From: DATDVH01 sp035290045
Lineage (GTDB): Bacteria > Patescibacteriota > Microgenomatia > UBA1406 > HO2-37-13b
Assembly (NCBI GenBank): GCA_035290045.1
Contig: DATDVH010000021.1
Location: 1-43,498, forward strand
Length of the DNA: 43,498 nucleotides
Reading direction: 5' to 3'
Part shown: in pieces, positions 16,352 to 25,090 of the stretch
Layout of the letters: the number at the start of each line of letters is the position of its first letter
Position numbering within the stretch: position 1 is the stretch's first letter
Position numbers and translations under genes: made by a program
The notes under the pieces: model-generated
Databases searched by the model: none
The model's input: the letters and a program-made list of their open reading frames with translations, nothing else
Told to the model about the DNA's origin: nothing

Positions 16352-17846
16352 ATGTTTTCAAAAAATCTTTAACTAATGCGTGCAATTTTTCCTCATGCTG
16401 TGGGTTAAGAAGTTTCAGATCATTGATCTCATGGATTATATTTGATGCTTTCAGTGTACAATATGAGATGAATCGTTCTTCAAAATGCGTAATCTGAATA
16501 GTAGGTATAGTATCAAGATATCCTTGAGTACCAACCCATAAAATAAGTACTTGCTGGGCTAAAGTAAGAGGCTCATTTTTTTTCTGTTTGAGGAGTTCGG
16601 TCATACGAGCTCCTCTGTCTAATAATTTCCTAGTTGCACTGTCAAGTTCTGATTCAAACTGTGAAAAAGCCGCAATCTCTCTATATTGAGCAAGATCAAA
16701 CTTAAGTCCTCCCGCTACGTGTTTCATTGCCTTTGTCTGAGCGGCTGATCCAACGCGGCTGACGGAAATCCCGACATTGATAGCAGGACGCACACCTGAA
16801 TTAAAAAGATCTGCTTCAAGAAAAATCTGCCCATCAGTGATTGAGATAACGTTTGTAGGGATATACGACGATACATCTCCCTCTTGTGTCTCAATGATAG
16901 GAAGCGCAGTAAGGGATCCTCCACCCATCTGCTTATCAAGGCGACACGCCCTCTCAAGAAGTCGCGAATGCAGATAAAATATATCTCCCGGATATGCTTC
17001 ACGACCTGATGGACGACGCAATATAAGGGATATCTGTCTATATGCCCAGGCGTGTTTAGTCAGATCGTCGTAAATAACAAGTACATCTTTGCCCTTATCC
17101 ATAAAATACTCACCCAGAGTGCATGCGACATACGGCGCTATATATTGAAGCGATGCTGAATCAGACGACGTCGCCGCGATGATCGTCGTATATTCCATAG
17201 CCCCTTTTTTCTTGAGAAGATCATAGACTGCAGCGACTTTTGATGACCTTTGGCCGATGACTGCATAGACACAGACGATATTTTGATCTTTTTGATTCAA
17301 AATCGTATCAATAGCTATAGTGGATTTTCCTACTCCTCTATCACCGATGATAAGTTCCCGTTGACCTCTTCCTATGGGAATGAGCCCATCAATCGCCTTA
17401 ATGCCAGTTTGCAATGGGGTATTCACTGATTGACGATAAATGACACCAGGCGCAATACGTTCGACTGGATAGGTTTTATCTGAGTTAATACTACCCTGTC
17501 CATCTATGGGACGAGCAAAACCATCAAGTACTCTCCCCATACATGCAGAACCGACAGGAACAGACAGAATAGCGCCAGTGCCTTTTGCTCTATCTCCTTC
17601 TCGTATCGTCGTATAATCACCAAATACTATCGCGCCTACTTCATCCTCCCTAAGATCAACAACCATTCCCTTTACTTGATTAGGAAATGTGATCACCTCA
17701 CCATATGCGACATCTGAAAAGCCAGATAATATCACCACTCCATCTAATATTTGATCCACGGTACCTACATTTTCCTCTTTCAGGTCAATTTTACTGCCTA
17801 TTAGTTGATTTTCAATCTCTTTTATAAAAGAATCAGTTATTTTCAT
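16320..17846 (-). CDS. atpA: ATP synthase alpha subunit
   Basis: Non-catalytic nucleotide-binding F1 subunit, 508 residues. The Walker A loop is GDRGVGKST (168-176) where most bacteria have GDRQTGKT; the fold residues Lys and Ser are kept. The arginine that reaches into the catalytic site is Arg364 in SVSRVGSAAQT. The N-terminal tail, where the delta subunit normally binds, is present (DSFIKEIENQL). It follows atpH after 5 bases and overlaps atpG by 32. Confidence 0.97.
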   Translation of the reverse strand: MKITDSFIKEIENQLIGSKIDLKEENVGTVDQILDGVVILSGFSDVAYGEVITFPNQVKGMVVDLREDEVGAIVFGDYTTIREGDRAKGTGAILSVPVGSACMGRVLDGFARPIDGQGSINSDKTYPVERIAPGVIYRQSVNTPLQTGIKAIDGLIPIGRGQRELIIGDRGVGKSTIAIDTILNQKDQNIVCVYAVIGQRSSKVAAVYDLLKKKGAMEYTTIIAATSSDSASLQYIAPYVACTLGEYFMDKGKDVLVIYDDLTKHAWAYRQISLILRRPSGREAYPGDIFYLHSRLLERACRLDKQMGGGSLTALPIIETQEGDVSSYIPTNVISITDGQIFLEADLFNSGVRPAINVGISVSRVGSAAQTKAMKHVAGGLKFDLAQYREIAAFSQFESELDSATRKLLDRGARMTELLKQKKNEPLTLAQQVLILWVGTQGYLDTIPTIQITHFEERFISYCTLKASNIIHEINDLKLLNPQHEEKLHALVKDFLKTYEFTSGTKKN

Positions 17847-17851
17847 AATTT

Positions 17852-18136
17852 TTATATACTACTAACCTGAGCAGTTACTGTATCAAGACGGCCTGCAAGC
17901 GATACATCTAATATTTTTGATCCCCAGCTAACAATAAACCCTGCAATGATAGATTTATCTTCTCTTTTTTCAATTTCACATCCCCGAAGAAAAGGAAGAA
18001 TCTCTATAATATCATTGACTTCCTTATCTGTGAAGGCATACGAAGTGATTAATACAGCACTTTTTTTTTCTTCCTTTTTGAGTTCAAGTATGACCTGTTG
18101 TTTGATTTTCGCCCTCAAACTCTGACTAATTTTCAT
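17852..18136 (-). CDS. atpH: ATP synthase delta subunit, half-length
   Basis: Only 94 residues, against about 180 in typical delta/OSCP. The C-terminal half is recognisable by GFIVSWGSKILDVSLAGRL, the family signature near the end, and by the position between atpF and atpA. The N-terminal helical bundle that binds the alpha N-terminus is absent; upstream sequence is atpF, so there is no hidden first half. Its own start overlaps the atpF end by 11 bases. How the peripheral stalk holds F1 with this short protein is an open question. The assignment rests on the signature and synteny. Confidence 0.85.
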   Translation of the reverse strand: MKISQSLRAKIKQQVILELKKEEKKSAVLITSYAFTDKEVNDIIEILPFLRGCEIEKREDKSIIAGFIVSWGSKILDVSLAGRLDTVTAQVSSI

Positions 18137-18641
18137 ACGATGCAGTAAGAGGTGTTTTTTCTAATGTATCAATGAGCTTTTGAGTGATCTGCCTCTTTAT
18201 ATTCTCATCAATCAAATCGCGCAAAACTGATTTTATCATCAGAGAACTTGTTTTAATCACATCCTTTTTTAACCCATTGTAAAGAGTTAATTTTTCATCT
18301 TTCATCTGTTGTTTTGTCTGATTTCGTATATGTTCTGCATCATTTTGAGCTTTGAGAATAATATCTTTTTTTATTTGATCAGCCTCTTGTCTAATAGTTT
18401 TTATAATGAGACGTGATTGTTCTTGAGCCTCACTAATAATTATCTGCTTTTGAGCAAGCGCCTCTTCCTCTTTATTTCGCAAGTCAGCGATGATACGCTC
18501 CTTATCCTGTTCATTTTTTTTCTGTTCCTTGATAAAATGAGTGAGCGGTCGTGCAAGAAACTTTTTAAAAATAAAAAAGAACACAATAAAATTTATCAGC
18601 TGAGCGATAAGTAATCTGTAATCTATTCCTAATGCTTCCAT
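18126..18641 (-). CDS. atpF: ATP synthase b subunit
   Basis: Peripheral stalk subunit, 171 residues. One membrane helix near residues 10-30 (LLIAQLINFIVFFFIFKKFL), then a long charged helix rich in Glu, Lys and Gln consistent with a right-handed coiled-coil dimer (about 35-150). Only one b-type gene is present, so the stalk should be a homodimer. Follows atpE by 9 bases. Confidence 0.95.
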   Translation of the reverse strand: MEALGIDYRLLIAQLINFIVFFFIFKKFLARPLTHFIKEQKKNEQDKERIIADLRNKEEEALAQKQIIISEAQEQSRLIIKTIRQEADQIKKDIILKAQNDAEHIRNQTKQQMKDEKLTLYNGLKKDVIKTSSLMIKSVLRDLIDENIKRQITQKLIDTLEKTPLTASYEN

Positions 18642-18650
18642 TATATTTTT

Positions 18651-18878
18651 TTAAGTAAATTTAATAATAAGTGAAATAACTAATGCGTATATCGCAACAG
18701 CTTCTGCAAAAGCAATAGCCAAAATCATAGTTGTTCTGATTGACGATTCGGCTTCTGGGTTCCTGCCCATAGCTTCAAGCGCACGACCTCCAATCAGTCC
18801 AATACCAATACCAGGCCCTATCGCACCTATTCCAATCGCAATGGCCGTCGCCACTAATTTGAGTCCTTCTGTATCCAT
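18651..18878 (-). CDS. atpE: ATP synthase c subunit (proton-type ring)
   Basis: 75 residues from the chosen ATG. Two membrane helices joined by the polar loop GRNPE (38-42). Helix 1 carries the glycine repeat GIGAIGPGIGIG; helix 2 carries the ion-binding carboxylate Glu59 in AIAFAEAVAIY. Sodium-type rings need a Gln in helix 1 and Ser/Thr after the Glu; here those positions are Ile and Ala, so a proton ring is inferred. An in-frame GTG four codons upstream (18890) lies inside the ribosome-binding site GGGGAGGTGA, which is ideally spaced for the ATG at 18878; I therefore take the ATG. Confidence 0.96.
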   Translation of the reverse strand: MDTEGLKLVATAIAIGIGAIGPGIGIGLIGGRALEAMGRNPEAESSIRTTMILAIAFAEAVAIYALVISLIIKFT

Positions 18879-18897
18879 ATATATTTTCACCTCCCCT

Positions 18898-19593
18898 TCA
18901 ATGTTCCTTCGCCATAGCAGTGCTTAAAAACACCGCTGTAAGCATTGAAAAAACTAATGCCTGTATAAATCCCACAAATATCTCAAGTGCCAAAAATGGG
19001 AGCGAAGCAAGAATAGGTATCAAAAAAGCAACTACCGCAATCAAGACCTCCCCTGCGAAAATATTTCCAAAAAGCCGAAAGGCAAATGAGATAATTTTTG
19101 AAAATTCAGATATGATCTCAAGAAACCCTACAAATACGGTCATAGGATTTTTCAGGTTTATAAATTTTTTGAGATACTGTCTTAACCCAACATATTTTAT
19201 ACCGCTCCATTGAATAACTATAAAAGTGAGAATAGCCAGAGCCAAAGGAACATTAAGATCAGCAGTAGTACCGCGAAGAAGTGGAATTGATCCTCTTCCT
19301 TCTTTCAGGAAAATACTTTCAACCCCGGGAAGAAGCCCAAACCAGTTGGAAAGAATTATAAAAAGAAAAAGTGACCCAAGAAAGGGAAAAAAAAGCGCTG
19401 TTTTATCATGAAGAATTGTTTCAAAAAAGGAATAGAGTGAATGAGTGATCCAACGAACAATGAAATGATTTTTACCCCATACTGCAAGGATAAAAAAAGC
19501 AATAAGTACTATCTCTGTAGCGATGAGAGAATTAGTCACAGGAAATCCAAATATATCAAATAGTTTTTCTGCTTTTATACTTATATGCAACAT
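18898..19593 (-). CDS. atpB: ATP synthase a subunit
   Basis: Membrane subunit forming the proton half-channels, 231 residues. The essential arginine is Arg173 in SFAFRLFGNIFAGE; other conserved blocks are LSNWFGLLPG (81-90) and the final helix FVGFIQALVFSMLTAVFLS. About five to six helices. Slightly shorter than E. coli subunit a (271). About 20 bases separate it from atpE, which has its own strong ribosome-binding site, as expected for a subunit needed in many copies. Confidence 0.96.
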   Translation of the reverse strand: MLHISIKAEKLFDIFGFPVTNSLIATEIVLIAFFILAVWGKNHFIVRWITHSLYSFFETILHDKTALFFPFLGSLFLFIILSNWFGLLPGVESIFLKEGRGSIPLLRGTTADLNVPLALAILTFIVIQWSGIKYVGLRQYLKKFINLKNPMTVFVGFLEIISEFSKIISFAFRLFGNIFAGEVLIAVVAFLIPILASLPFLALEIFVGFIQALVFSMLTAVFLSTAMAKEH

Positions 19594-19596
19594 GGG

Positions 19597-19650
19597 AAAT
19601 TAAAAATAAAAAATTAAAAGTCAAAAGTTAAAAACAATAAATTAAAAATT
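19597..19650. repeat. A-rich repeat between atpZ and atpB
   Basis: Contains AAATTAAAAATAAAAAATTA then AAAAGTCAAAAGTTAAAAAC and AATAAATTAAAAATT. The final codons and stop of atpZ (19642-19650) are part of it. Confidence 0.65.
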
Positions 19651-19917
19651 GCCTTTGGTTGTTTTGAACAGGTTATAAAATGTACCTATTGTTCCTATTA
19701 TAATAAAAATTATAATAAATAGTGGTTTTGTTTTGAAAAAGTTGTCTATCAATAAGCCTAAAAAGACTCCTAATAATAAAGGAGCACCCACATAATACCC
19801 AATTCCTGCGTATTTTGCAAGAAGAAAATTATTATATATGGGTTTCTTCACTTTTTCTTTCTTATTTCTTTTTCTTATCTCATATCCTTTCCCAATTATA
19901 TAGTTGTTTACAGACAT
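19642..19917 (-). CDS. AtpZ/AtpI-type ATP synthase accessory protein
   Basis: 91 residues with two membrane helices (about 38-58 and 67-85) separated by a short DNFFKTKP turn, after a lysine-rich N-terminus (RKRNKKEKVKKP). Size, topology and position as first gene before atpB fit the AtpZ/AtpI family, which assists c-ring assembly and possibly Mg2+/Ca2+ uptake. The last residues (GNF) and stop codon fall in an A-rich repeat, so the C-terminus may have been altered. A promoter must lie within about 60 bases, overlapping that of the divergent small RNA, but I cannot place it. Confidence 0.8.
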   Translation of the reverse strand: MSVNNYIIGKGYEIRKRNKKEKVKKPIYNNFLLAKYAGIGYYVGAPLLLGVFLGLLIDNFFKTKPLFIIIFIIIGTIGTFYNLFKTTKGNF

Positions 19918-19942
19918 AGTATTTTATGTAACGCACCACCTA

Positions 19943-19972
19943 TTGACTTGGAATAATTGCTTATGCTATACT
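19943..19972 (+). promoter_or_regulatory. Promoter of small hairpin RNA A
   Basis: TTGACT (19943-19948) and TATACT (19967-19972) with an 18-base spacer. It points away from atpZ and toward the res gene end. Expected start near 19979-19980, at the TTCACAAG motif. Confidence 0.6.
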
Positions 19973-19979
19973 TTACATA

Positions 19980-20030
19980 TTCACAAGAAAAAGCACTTCC
20001 TTGGGTTCCGTCCCTTGGTGATGCTTTTTC
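19980..20030 (+). ncRNA. Small hairpin RNA A with T-run end
   Basis: About 50 nt directly after a good promoter. Starts TTCACAAG, then stem AAAAAGCA (19988-19995) pairing with TGCTTTTT (20022-20029), with inner pairs CC/GG and GGG/CCC around the loop TTCCGT. No start codon or reading frame. The T run is part of the stem, so the hairpin serves as a terminator in both directions, also for the res gene that ends at 20059. The octamers TTCACAAG and GGGTTCCG recur, 24 instead of 23 bases apart, in the RNA at 42648-42719. Confidence 0.5.
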
Positions 20031-20058
20031 ATAGGTTAGTTATGCTTCATAAAATTCC

Positions 20059-22284
20059 TTATTTAAAAACTAAATCATACCAATTATCAAATGAATTATT
20101 TTTATATTCTTTCTTTGTTTTATTAAAATAAATCCATCTTCCACGATAGTTTCTGTCAGTATTCATGACTAATCCTCCTAAAAGATTTTTACCTGTTTTG
20201 TTATTTTCAAGAATGTATTTATATAATCCGTCTGCTTTTGACGCAAAATCGTTTAAGTATGATCCATGCGGATCAAACAATCCAATTCTTCCATTTTTAA
20301 GTTTCACTATAAAATCAACATAAAAAGGTTTTGTTTCTCCATGATGATAGGGAATGGCAAAAAATGTTGCGTCTCGATCTCCATTTTTAAACCACCATTC
20401 AACTGATTCTGACTTCTCCAAATAGGAAATAAAAGCGGTCTCATGTTTATTGTTCTGATTACTAAAAAAAGGAGACATAATTGACTTCTGAACATTTACT
20501 TTCTTATAGTTATTGTCATACACTAAGATATCTGGAATATTCCAATTTTCTTTTATCATTATTTCAGTCTCACGTTTTACGACATCGGATTTATATTCTT
20601 CTTTTGCCCTATTTAAGACTTCTTTGATATGTTCTGAATTTCCTTCTGATAATACTATCTGAATAATGTCATTCTCGCTTTCACACCACTCATAACCAAA
20701 ACTGTTATAGAAAAACGTATAGATTGATTCTTTTGCTCTTCCGACTGATCTATCTTCAGGATAAAACGGGGTTAAATTATTCCTCACAAAAAAGTCAAAA
20801 GATCTCTGCAAATCAAAATTGCTAAATTTTATTTCTCTATCGCCTACAATTGATACTCCAATTAAGGCATCTATGTCGTGAGATTTATAGTCAGAAATAA
20901 TACTGCTATTAATTTTCTTATCACTTCTGTCTATCAGATTCTTCAAGTCATACCGTTTCGCTTGATTCAAAAATATATCGGTAAATAACGGAGAAAGTCT
21001 TGTTTTTTCACGATGTCTTTTTGGATAGTAGGAACGTAAATTAATAGGCATATAATTAGCACGAATCTTGCTGGGATACATGCTGATATAATTTTTTGCC
21101 ATATCCTCTTTAATATTTATGTTATCTATATTTGTGTACACATAACCATAGTTAAGTATTTCATTTTCATAATATCCTTTTTCAGGTTCAGGCATTCTCA
21201 TAATTCGTCCAACTGTCTGTATTGAAAAAATAGCAGAATGCCACTCTCTAAACAAAACTAAAATTTGCGCTCTTGGACAATCCCACCCTAAAGCAATCGC
21301 TTGCTTGAAAATCAGCACTTCAACATCGCTATCGTGTCTCTCAATATCGTCTTTATTTATATGCTCGCCAGATAACCAAATAGCCAATTTGTTATTTCCC
21401 TTTTGAGTTGTGATCGCATATTTATGTTTCAAAATACTTTCTATTCGGTCTCTTATCCTATCCTCTACACTTGTTTTTCTATCAGGTAATTGAATTAAAA
21501 TCAAAGGATTTATCTCAATTTTTCCTTTTTTATAACTATCAACTAATTCTTGTCGTTTTTGTATCGCCACGTCTATAACTAATTCTTCGGTTCCTCCGCT
21601 CAATTTTTGTGTCCGGATTTTCCCGTGTTTTATAAAGTTTTCAAAATCATCATTGAGGATAACTGCTTTCTTAATCATTCCTTCTTTTTTAACATCTTCT
21701 AACTGGACAGATACTTTCTCATCTTCATCGTTAATTGTTGCAGGAGTAGCAGTCACTTCAATGGTGATTTTTGGTCCAATCATTTGAATGAGATCGTGCG
21801 ATATTTCACTGCTGGCATGATGATGCGCTTCATCAATGATCAAAACTATCTTTCGCCCTTCTTCTTTTGTTCGTTCTAATACCTTTGATAGATTAAATTC
21901 TTGCTCGTTATCGCGTATATAAATGTTATCCGTTTTATTAATGCTTTCCCAATTGAAAAATAAAATCTCATTTTCACTTATTTTCCTATCTTCCAAATCT
22001 TCAAAATAACAACATTTGCACGCTTGACTTATCTCAAAATAATTTTCTAATTTTTTATAACTTTGTTCATGTAGTTTCCTTGGAGCTGTCCAGATAAAAC
22101 AAAGAGGTTGCTTAACGTCTTCGCCATCAATCAATTGTTTCAAAAACTCCGCCATCATTATGGTTTTACCCGATCCCGTCGGTGCTTTAAAAACCATTTT
22201 TTTATCACCCGAATAACCCAGGAGCTTCTTTGTTTTTTCTAACAAACTATCTATCGCTTTTTCCTGATAAATTTTCAGTTGCAT
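20059..22284 (-). CDS. Type III-like restriction subunit (helicase-nuclease), nuclease site altered
   Basis: 741 residues. Superfamily 2 helicase/translocase: Walker A APTGSGKT at 34-41, DEAH near 150 (LIIDEAHHHAS), TATPAT, and motif VI QTVGRIMRMPEPE. The C-terminal part has the layout of the PD-(D/E)XK nuclease of Res proteins (YVDFIVKLKNGRIGLF) but where the catalytic ExK should follow it reads DPHGS (near 670). The lysine is missing, so cleavage may be lost or use another residue. The second module in the window (37178-39880) keeps ETKG there. Encoded 4 bases after the unknown gene that follows mod, so the three act as a unit. ATP-driven translocation is expected; DNA cutting is uncertain. 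Confidence 0.85.
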   Translation of the reverse strand: MQLKIYQEKAIDSLLEKTKKLLGYSGDKKMVFKAPTGSGKTIMMAEFLKQLIDGEDVKQPLCFIWTAPRKLHEQSYKKLENYFEISQACKCCYFEDLEDRKISENEILFFNWESINKTDNIYIRDNEQEFNLSKVLERTKEEGRKIVLIIDEAHHHASSEISHDLIQMIGPKITIEVTATPATINDEDEKVSVQLEDVKKEGMIKKAVILNDDFENFIKHGKIRTQKLSGGTEELVIDVAIQKRQELVDSYKKGKIEINPLILIQLPDRKTSVEDRIRDRIESILKHKYAITTQKGNNKLAIWLSGEHINKDDIERHDSDVEVLIFKQAIALGWDCPRAQILVLFREWHSAIFSIQTVGRIMRMPEPEKGYYENEILNYGYVYTNIDNINIKEDMAKNYISMYPSKIRANYMPINLRSYYPKRHREKTRLSPLFTDIFLNQAKRYDLKNLIDRSDKKINSSIISDYKSHDIDALIGVSIVGDREIKFSNFDLQRSFDFFVRNNLTPFYPEDRSVGRAKESIYTFFYNSFGYEWCESENDIIQIVLSEGNSEHIKEVLNRAKEEYKSDVVKRETEIMIKENWNIPDILVYDNNYKKVNVQKSIMSPFFSNQNNKHETAFISYLEKSESVEWWFKNGDRDATFFAIPYHHGETKPFYVDFIVKLKNGRIGLFDPHGSYLNDFASKADGLYKYILENNKTGKNLLGGLVMNTDRNYRGRWIYFNKTKKEYKNNSFDNWYDLVFK

Positions 22285-22288
22285 ACAG

Positions 22289-23008
22289 CTATTTATTTTG
22301 CTGAACTTCTTTATATTTATTTTTTGCTATACTAACGATGTCTTTAAGTTGAGTTATAGAATCGTACATAAACTCTGGTTCTACTATAAAATATTTTACT
22401 TTATCTACCTTTACCGACAGCTTTTTCTTTAAGAAGTTCAAAGCCTTGTCTTTTTTTTTAGTTATAGGACAGACAATGTCTGCTTTATCATTAGTAATAA
22501 GTATTGTAAACCTACCATTTTCTTTTAAGCTATTGCGTAATTGCCTTCCTATGATAAGTAAGTCACTGTATCTTTCCAAAATAGCTAAAATATCTTCCTC
22601 GTAATCATATGATTTTTTTCCTTTATTTACTAAACTTTCGATAAAATTACAAAAATTTATAGACGCGTTTGGAATCCCATTACGGACTTTTGAAAAACCT
22701 AATGGATTTTTTAGTAAAAAAATTAACAGAAAAATTTTATCGAACACTTGACGTAAAATAAACACGTAACACTTGAAGTATAAATTCAACTTAACATCAG
22801 TATATATGTCTGACAACTTTTCCATATAAAAAGATGGAATTGGTAAATTTAGTTCTTGAAATTCTTGTTTTCTACCGTTAATTTTTTTTTCTAATCTATA
22901 AGAAAACAGCATGCTTAATTCCTTAAGTTCTTCAAAAAATATATCAAGAACGAGAAAACATTCATTAATATTATTTTGTATTTGTGGTAAATGTATTTTT
23001 ATCTCCAT
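22289..23008 (-). CDS. Unknown protein between mod and res
   Basis: 239 residues, not recognised. Predicted mostly helical in the first 180 residues, with a hydrophobic helix near 85-102 (YFKCYVFILRQVFDKIFLLI), then a more mixed C-terminal part. The segment RQLRNSLKENGRF looks like the RN-x3-H end helix of HEPN domains, but the histidine position is Glu, so a catalytic HEPN RNase is not supported. It lies 4 bases from both mod and res, so it is co-expressed and probably belongs to the defence module. The other module also has a helical protein at the same place (39962-40432); the two are not clearly similar in sequence. Confidence 0.7.
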   Translation of the reverse strand: MEIKIHLPQIQNNINECFLVLDIFFEELKELSMLFSYRLEKKINGRKQEFQELNLPIPSFYMEKLSDIYTDVKLNLYFKCYVFILRQVFDKIFLLIFLLKNPLGFSKVRNGIPNASINFCNFIESLVNKGKKSYDYEEDILAILERYSDLLIIGRQLRNSLKENGRFTILITNDKADIVCPITKKKDKALNFLKKKLSVKVDKVKYFIVEPEFMYDSITQLKDIVSIAKNKYKEVQQNK

Positions 23009-23012
23009 ACTT

Positions 23013-24683
23013 TCATTTAAAAATCCTCCTATATACCCTTAAAATAGCTTCGGGAATAGGGGATAATTTAATTTTGTGTTTAACATCTTCAAATTCTTCA
23101 TCAAAAGTTTCATCGCCCAATGAAAAAATATATATATTGATTTTTCCTGTTATATCTTTGATTACTTTTTTAAAGTTCTGTATTGCCTTCGTATGCCAAA
23201 TGATACCGGTATGATGAGAGGCGTTTTTGAAGAGCTTAAAATCTTTTTTATCACATACTGGCTCAAATGTGCCTTCCTTTATGCAAAGCATCTCCGTTGC
23301 TTCTGTAGTAAGTTTGATTTTATTTTCATCTGTCGGTTCCTTATAATTCACAAAGTCTGTTTTGAAATATTTTATATTACCGCCTAATCCAGCTACTTGT
23401 TTTCCTTTCACATTTTTGTATCCTTCTATGACTTTTTTAATTCTTGGATAGCAAATATCTTCAGCGATTTTATATCCATTCCCATTATTATTTTCGTTAT
23501 TGGTACATAAAATAAATTTTCGGTTGCCATTATCTTCTTTATTAAGTTCAAGCACTGCATGTCCTGTTGTTCCTGATCCAGCCATAAAATCAAGGATTAT
23601 TGAGTTTTCTTTTGAGGATAGTTGTACTAAATGTTTAATTAAGGAAATTGGTTTTGGGTAATCAAAAATTCTATTATCAAATAAAGCATCAAGTTTTTTT
23701 TGTGCATCTCGTGTAGTTTCAACATTATCAATAATGTTTGTTGGTATCTGTTCATCTATATCATCTGGGAATATTTTTATACGAGGAACCGATTGATATT
23801 TTGGAGGAATTCCAAAAAATATTTTTTTTTGATTTATTAACTCTGTCATTTCTTCTTTTGATCGTTGCCATTGTCTTTTCCAAGTAATTCCTGACGGCGA
23901 TTTAATCTCAAAATAATTGAGATGATGTTTGTTCGACCTTTCTTCTGAAAATGAAATGCTTCCAGAAAACCAACTCCCGCGAGTATCATTATCTGGATTT
24001 TGGAATTCATAATTAACATAATTTAATATTGACCAAGAAGATAGATTATTTTTATTTTTTGCATAGCATAAAATATATTGTTGAAGTGTACGACTCCACC
24101 TATCTTTTTTTCCTTTGCCATGTAACCACATAAAGTTTTGGACAAAATTTTCTTCACCAAACAATCCTTTATTTTTATCGTCCATCAACAGCTTTAATTG
24201 CGCCATTTCGTTGTCATCAATTGAGATAAAAATTACTCCTGTATCTTTTAACAAGTTTTTGGCAAGTTTTAGTCTTTTTTCCATGAATGAAAGCCACTTT
24301 GAATGACGATAGCCATCTTCTTTATCAACAAATCTGTCGTTGAAAATAAAATCTTTGTTGCCTGTGTTATACGGAGGATCAATGTAGATGACATCAACTT
24401 TTTTCGCATGAGTATAATTTAAAACTGAAAGTGCGTGATAATTATCTCCTTCAATCAGTAAATTCATTGGTTTATTTTTATCAGTGATTATTTCTTTATT
24501 TTTTACCTCCTTTAATACCGGTAGTTTTTTCTTGCACATGTCAATCACTTCTTCTGGTTTTTCTTCCCATACAAGACCATATTTTTTCTTTTTTTTTAAT
24601 TCTTTCTTCAACCGACTAACTTCTATTTTTAAGATTTCAATTTCTGAATTATTGTCTGTATATTTCATACTTTTAGTTAACAT
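23013..24683 (-). CDS. Type III-like adenine-N6 DNA methyltransferase (mod)
   Basis: 556 residues. Catalytic motif DPPY at 102-105 (IYIDPPYNTGNKDF) precedes the S-adenosylmethionine-binding motif DFMAGSGTTGHAV near 365-377, the beta-class order used by Mod subunits of type III systems. A lysine-rich coiled-coil-like stretch (about 16-40) opens the protein. The middle third is expected to hold the target-recognition domain. Modification of one strand at an asymmetric site is the family's role. Slightly short compared with EcoP-type Mod (about 640). Methionine 6 is an alternative start. Confidence 0.93.
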   Translation of the reverse strand: MLTKSMKYTDNNSEIEILKIEVSRLKKELKKKKKYGLVWEEKPEEVIDMCKKKLPVLKEVKNKEIITDKNKPMNLLIEGDNYHALSVLNYTHAKKVDVIYIDPPYNTGNKDFIFNDRFVDKEDGYRHSKWLSFMEKRLKLAKNLLKDTGVIFISIDDNEMAQLKLLMDDKNKGLFGEENFVQNFMWLHGKGKKDRWSRTLQQYILCYAKNKNNLSSWSILNYVNYEFQNPDNDTRGSWFSGSISFSEERSNKHHLNYFEIKSPSGITWKRQWQRSKEEMTELINQKKIFFGIPPKYQSVPRIKIFPDDIDEQIPTNIIDNVETTRDAQKKLDALFDNRIFDYPKPISLIKHLVQLSSKENSIILDFMAGSGTTGHAVLELNKEDNGNRKFILCTNNENNNGNGYKIAEDICYPRIKKVIEGYKNVKGKQVAGLGGNIKYFKTDFVNYKEPTDENKIKLTTEATEMLCIKEGTFEPVCDKKDFKLFKNASHHTGIIWHTKAIQNFKKVIKDITGKINIYIFSLGDETFDEEFEDVKHKIKLSPIPEAILRVYRRIFK

Positions 24684-24698
24684 AGTTCATGACAACTT

Positions 24699-24728
24699 GC
24701 AATGTGCAAAAAATGCACATTGCTTTTA
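24699..24728. terminator. Perfect 10-bp hairpin with T run upstream of mod
   Basis: GCAATGTGCA (24699-24708) and TGCACATTGC (24714-24723) pair around AAAAA; TTTTA follows on the plus strand. It separates the truncated RhuM-like gene from mod. It could end transcription or serve as an operator for mod. Confidence 0.5.
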
Positions 24729-24763
24729 TTGTCTACTTCCTGATTTTAAAAAACCTTGTAAAA

Positions 24764-25021
24764 TTATTTTTTTATTTCCTCATCTGATTCAATATGTTCC
24801 AAAATGGAACTAACTGATTTTTTAGCTAATTCTCCTGTTTTAAAGATGTTGTGTAAATGTTTGGTAACCGCGGGTCTTTGTATATTAAAAAGAGTTGCTA
24901 TTTGACTTTGAGTTAACCACACAGTTTCTTTCTCCATTCGTACATCCAATTTAACCTCGTTTTTAGAAGTTTGATAAATAAATATTTCCCCTCTATTTTG
25001 TTTCCTTATTATTTTTTTCAT
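24764..25021 (-). pseudogene. RhuM-like (virulence RhuM family) N-terminal fragment
   Basis: 85 residues matching the start of RhuM proteins: GEIFIYQTSKNEVKLDVRME, ETVWLTQSQIATLFNIQRPA, VTKHLHNIFKTGELAKKSV. In the family this is a DNA-binding-like N-terminal part of a protein of about 330 residues. Here it stops after SDEEIKK; the remaining domains are missing and the sequence up to mod (24684-24763) is only a spacer with a hairpin. RhuM genes are often found near restriction systems. It may be a remnant or a functional small DNA-binding protein; truncation is more likely. Confidence 0.7.
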
Positions 25022-25090
25022 AAGTCTAAAAATTATTTCAATCGAACTTGTTCTAAAATGGAATAGTATAATGATAGCTCATATTTCTTT

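Noticed and set aside
18879..18890. GTG start for atpE giving four extra residues
   Set aside because: The GTG is part of the GGGGAGGTGA ribosome-binding site, which is well placed for the ATG at 18878.
24764..25021. RhuM-like fragment as an antitoxin or controller of the restriction module
   Set aside because: It is truncated and separated from mod by a hairpin; only the N-terminal homology is visible, and no toxin partner is present.
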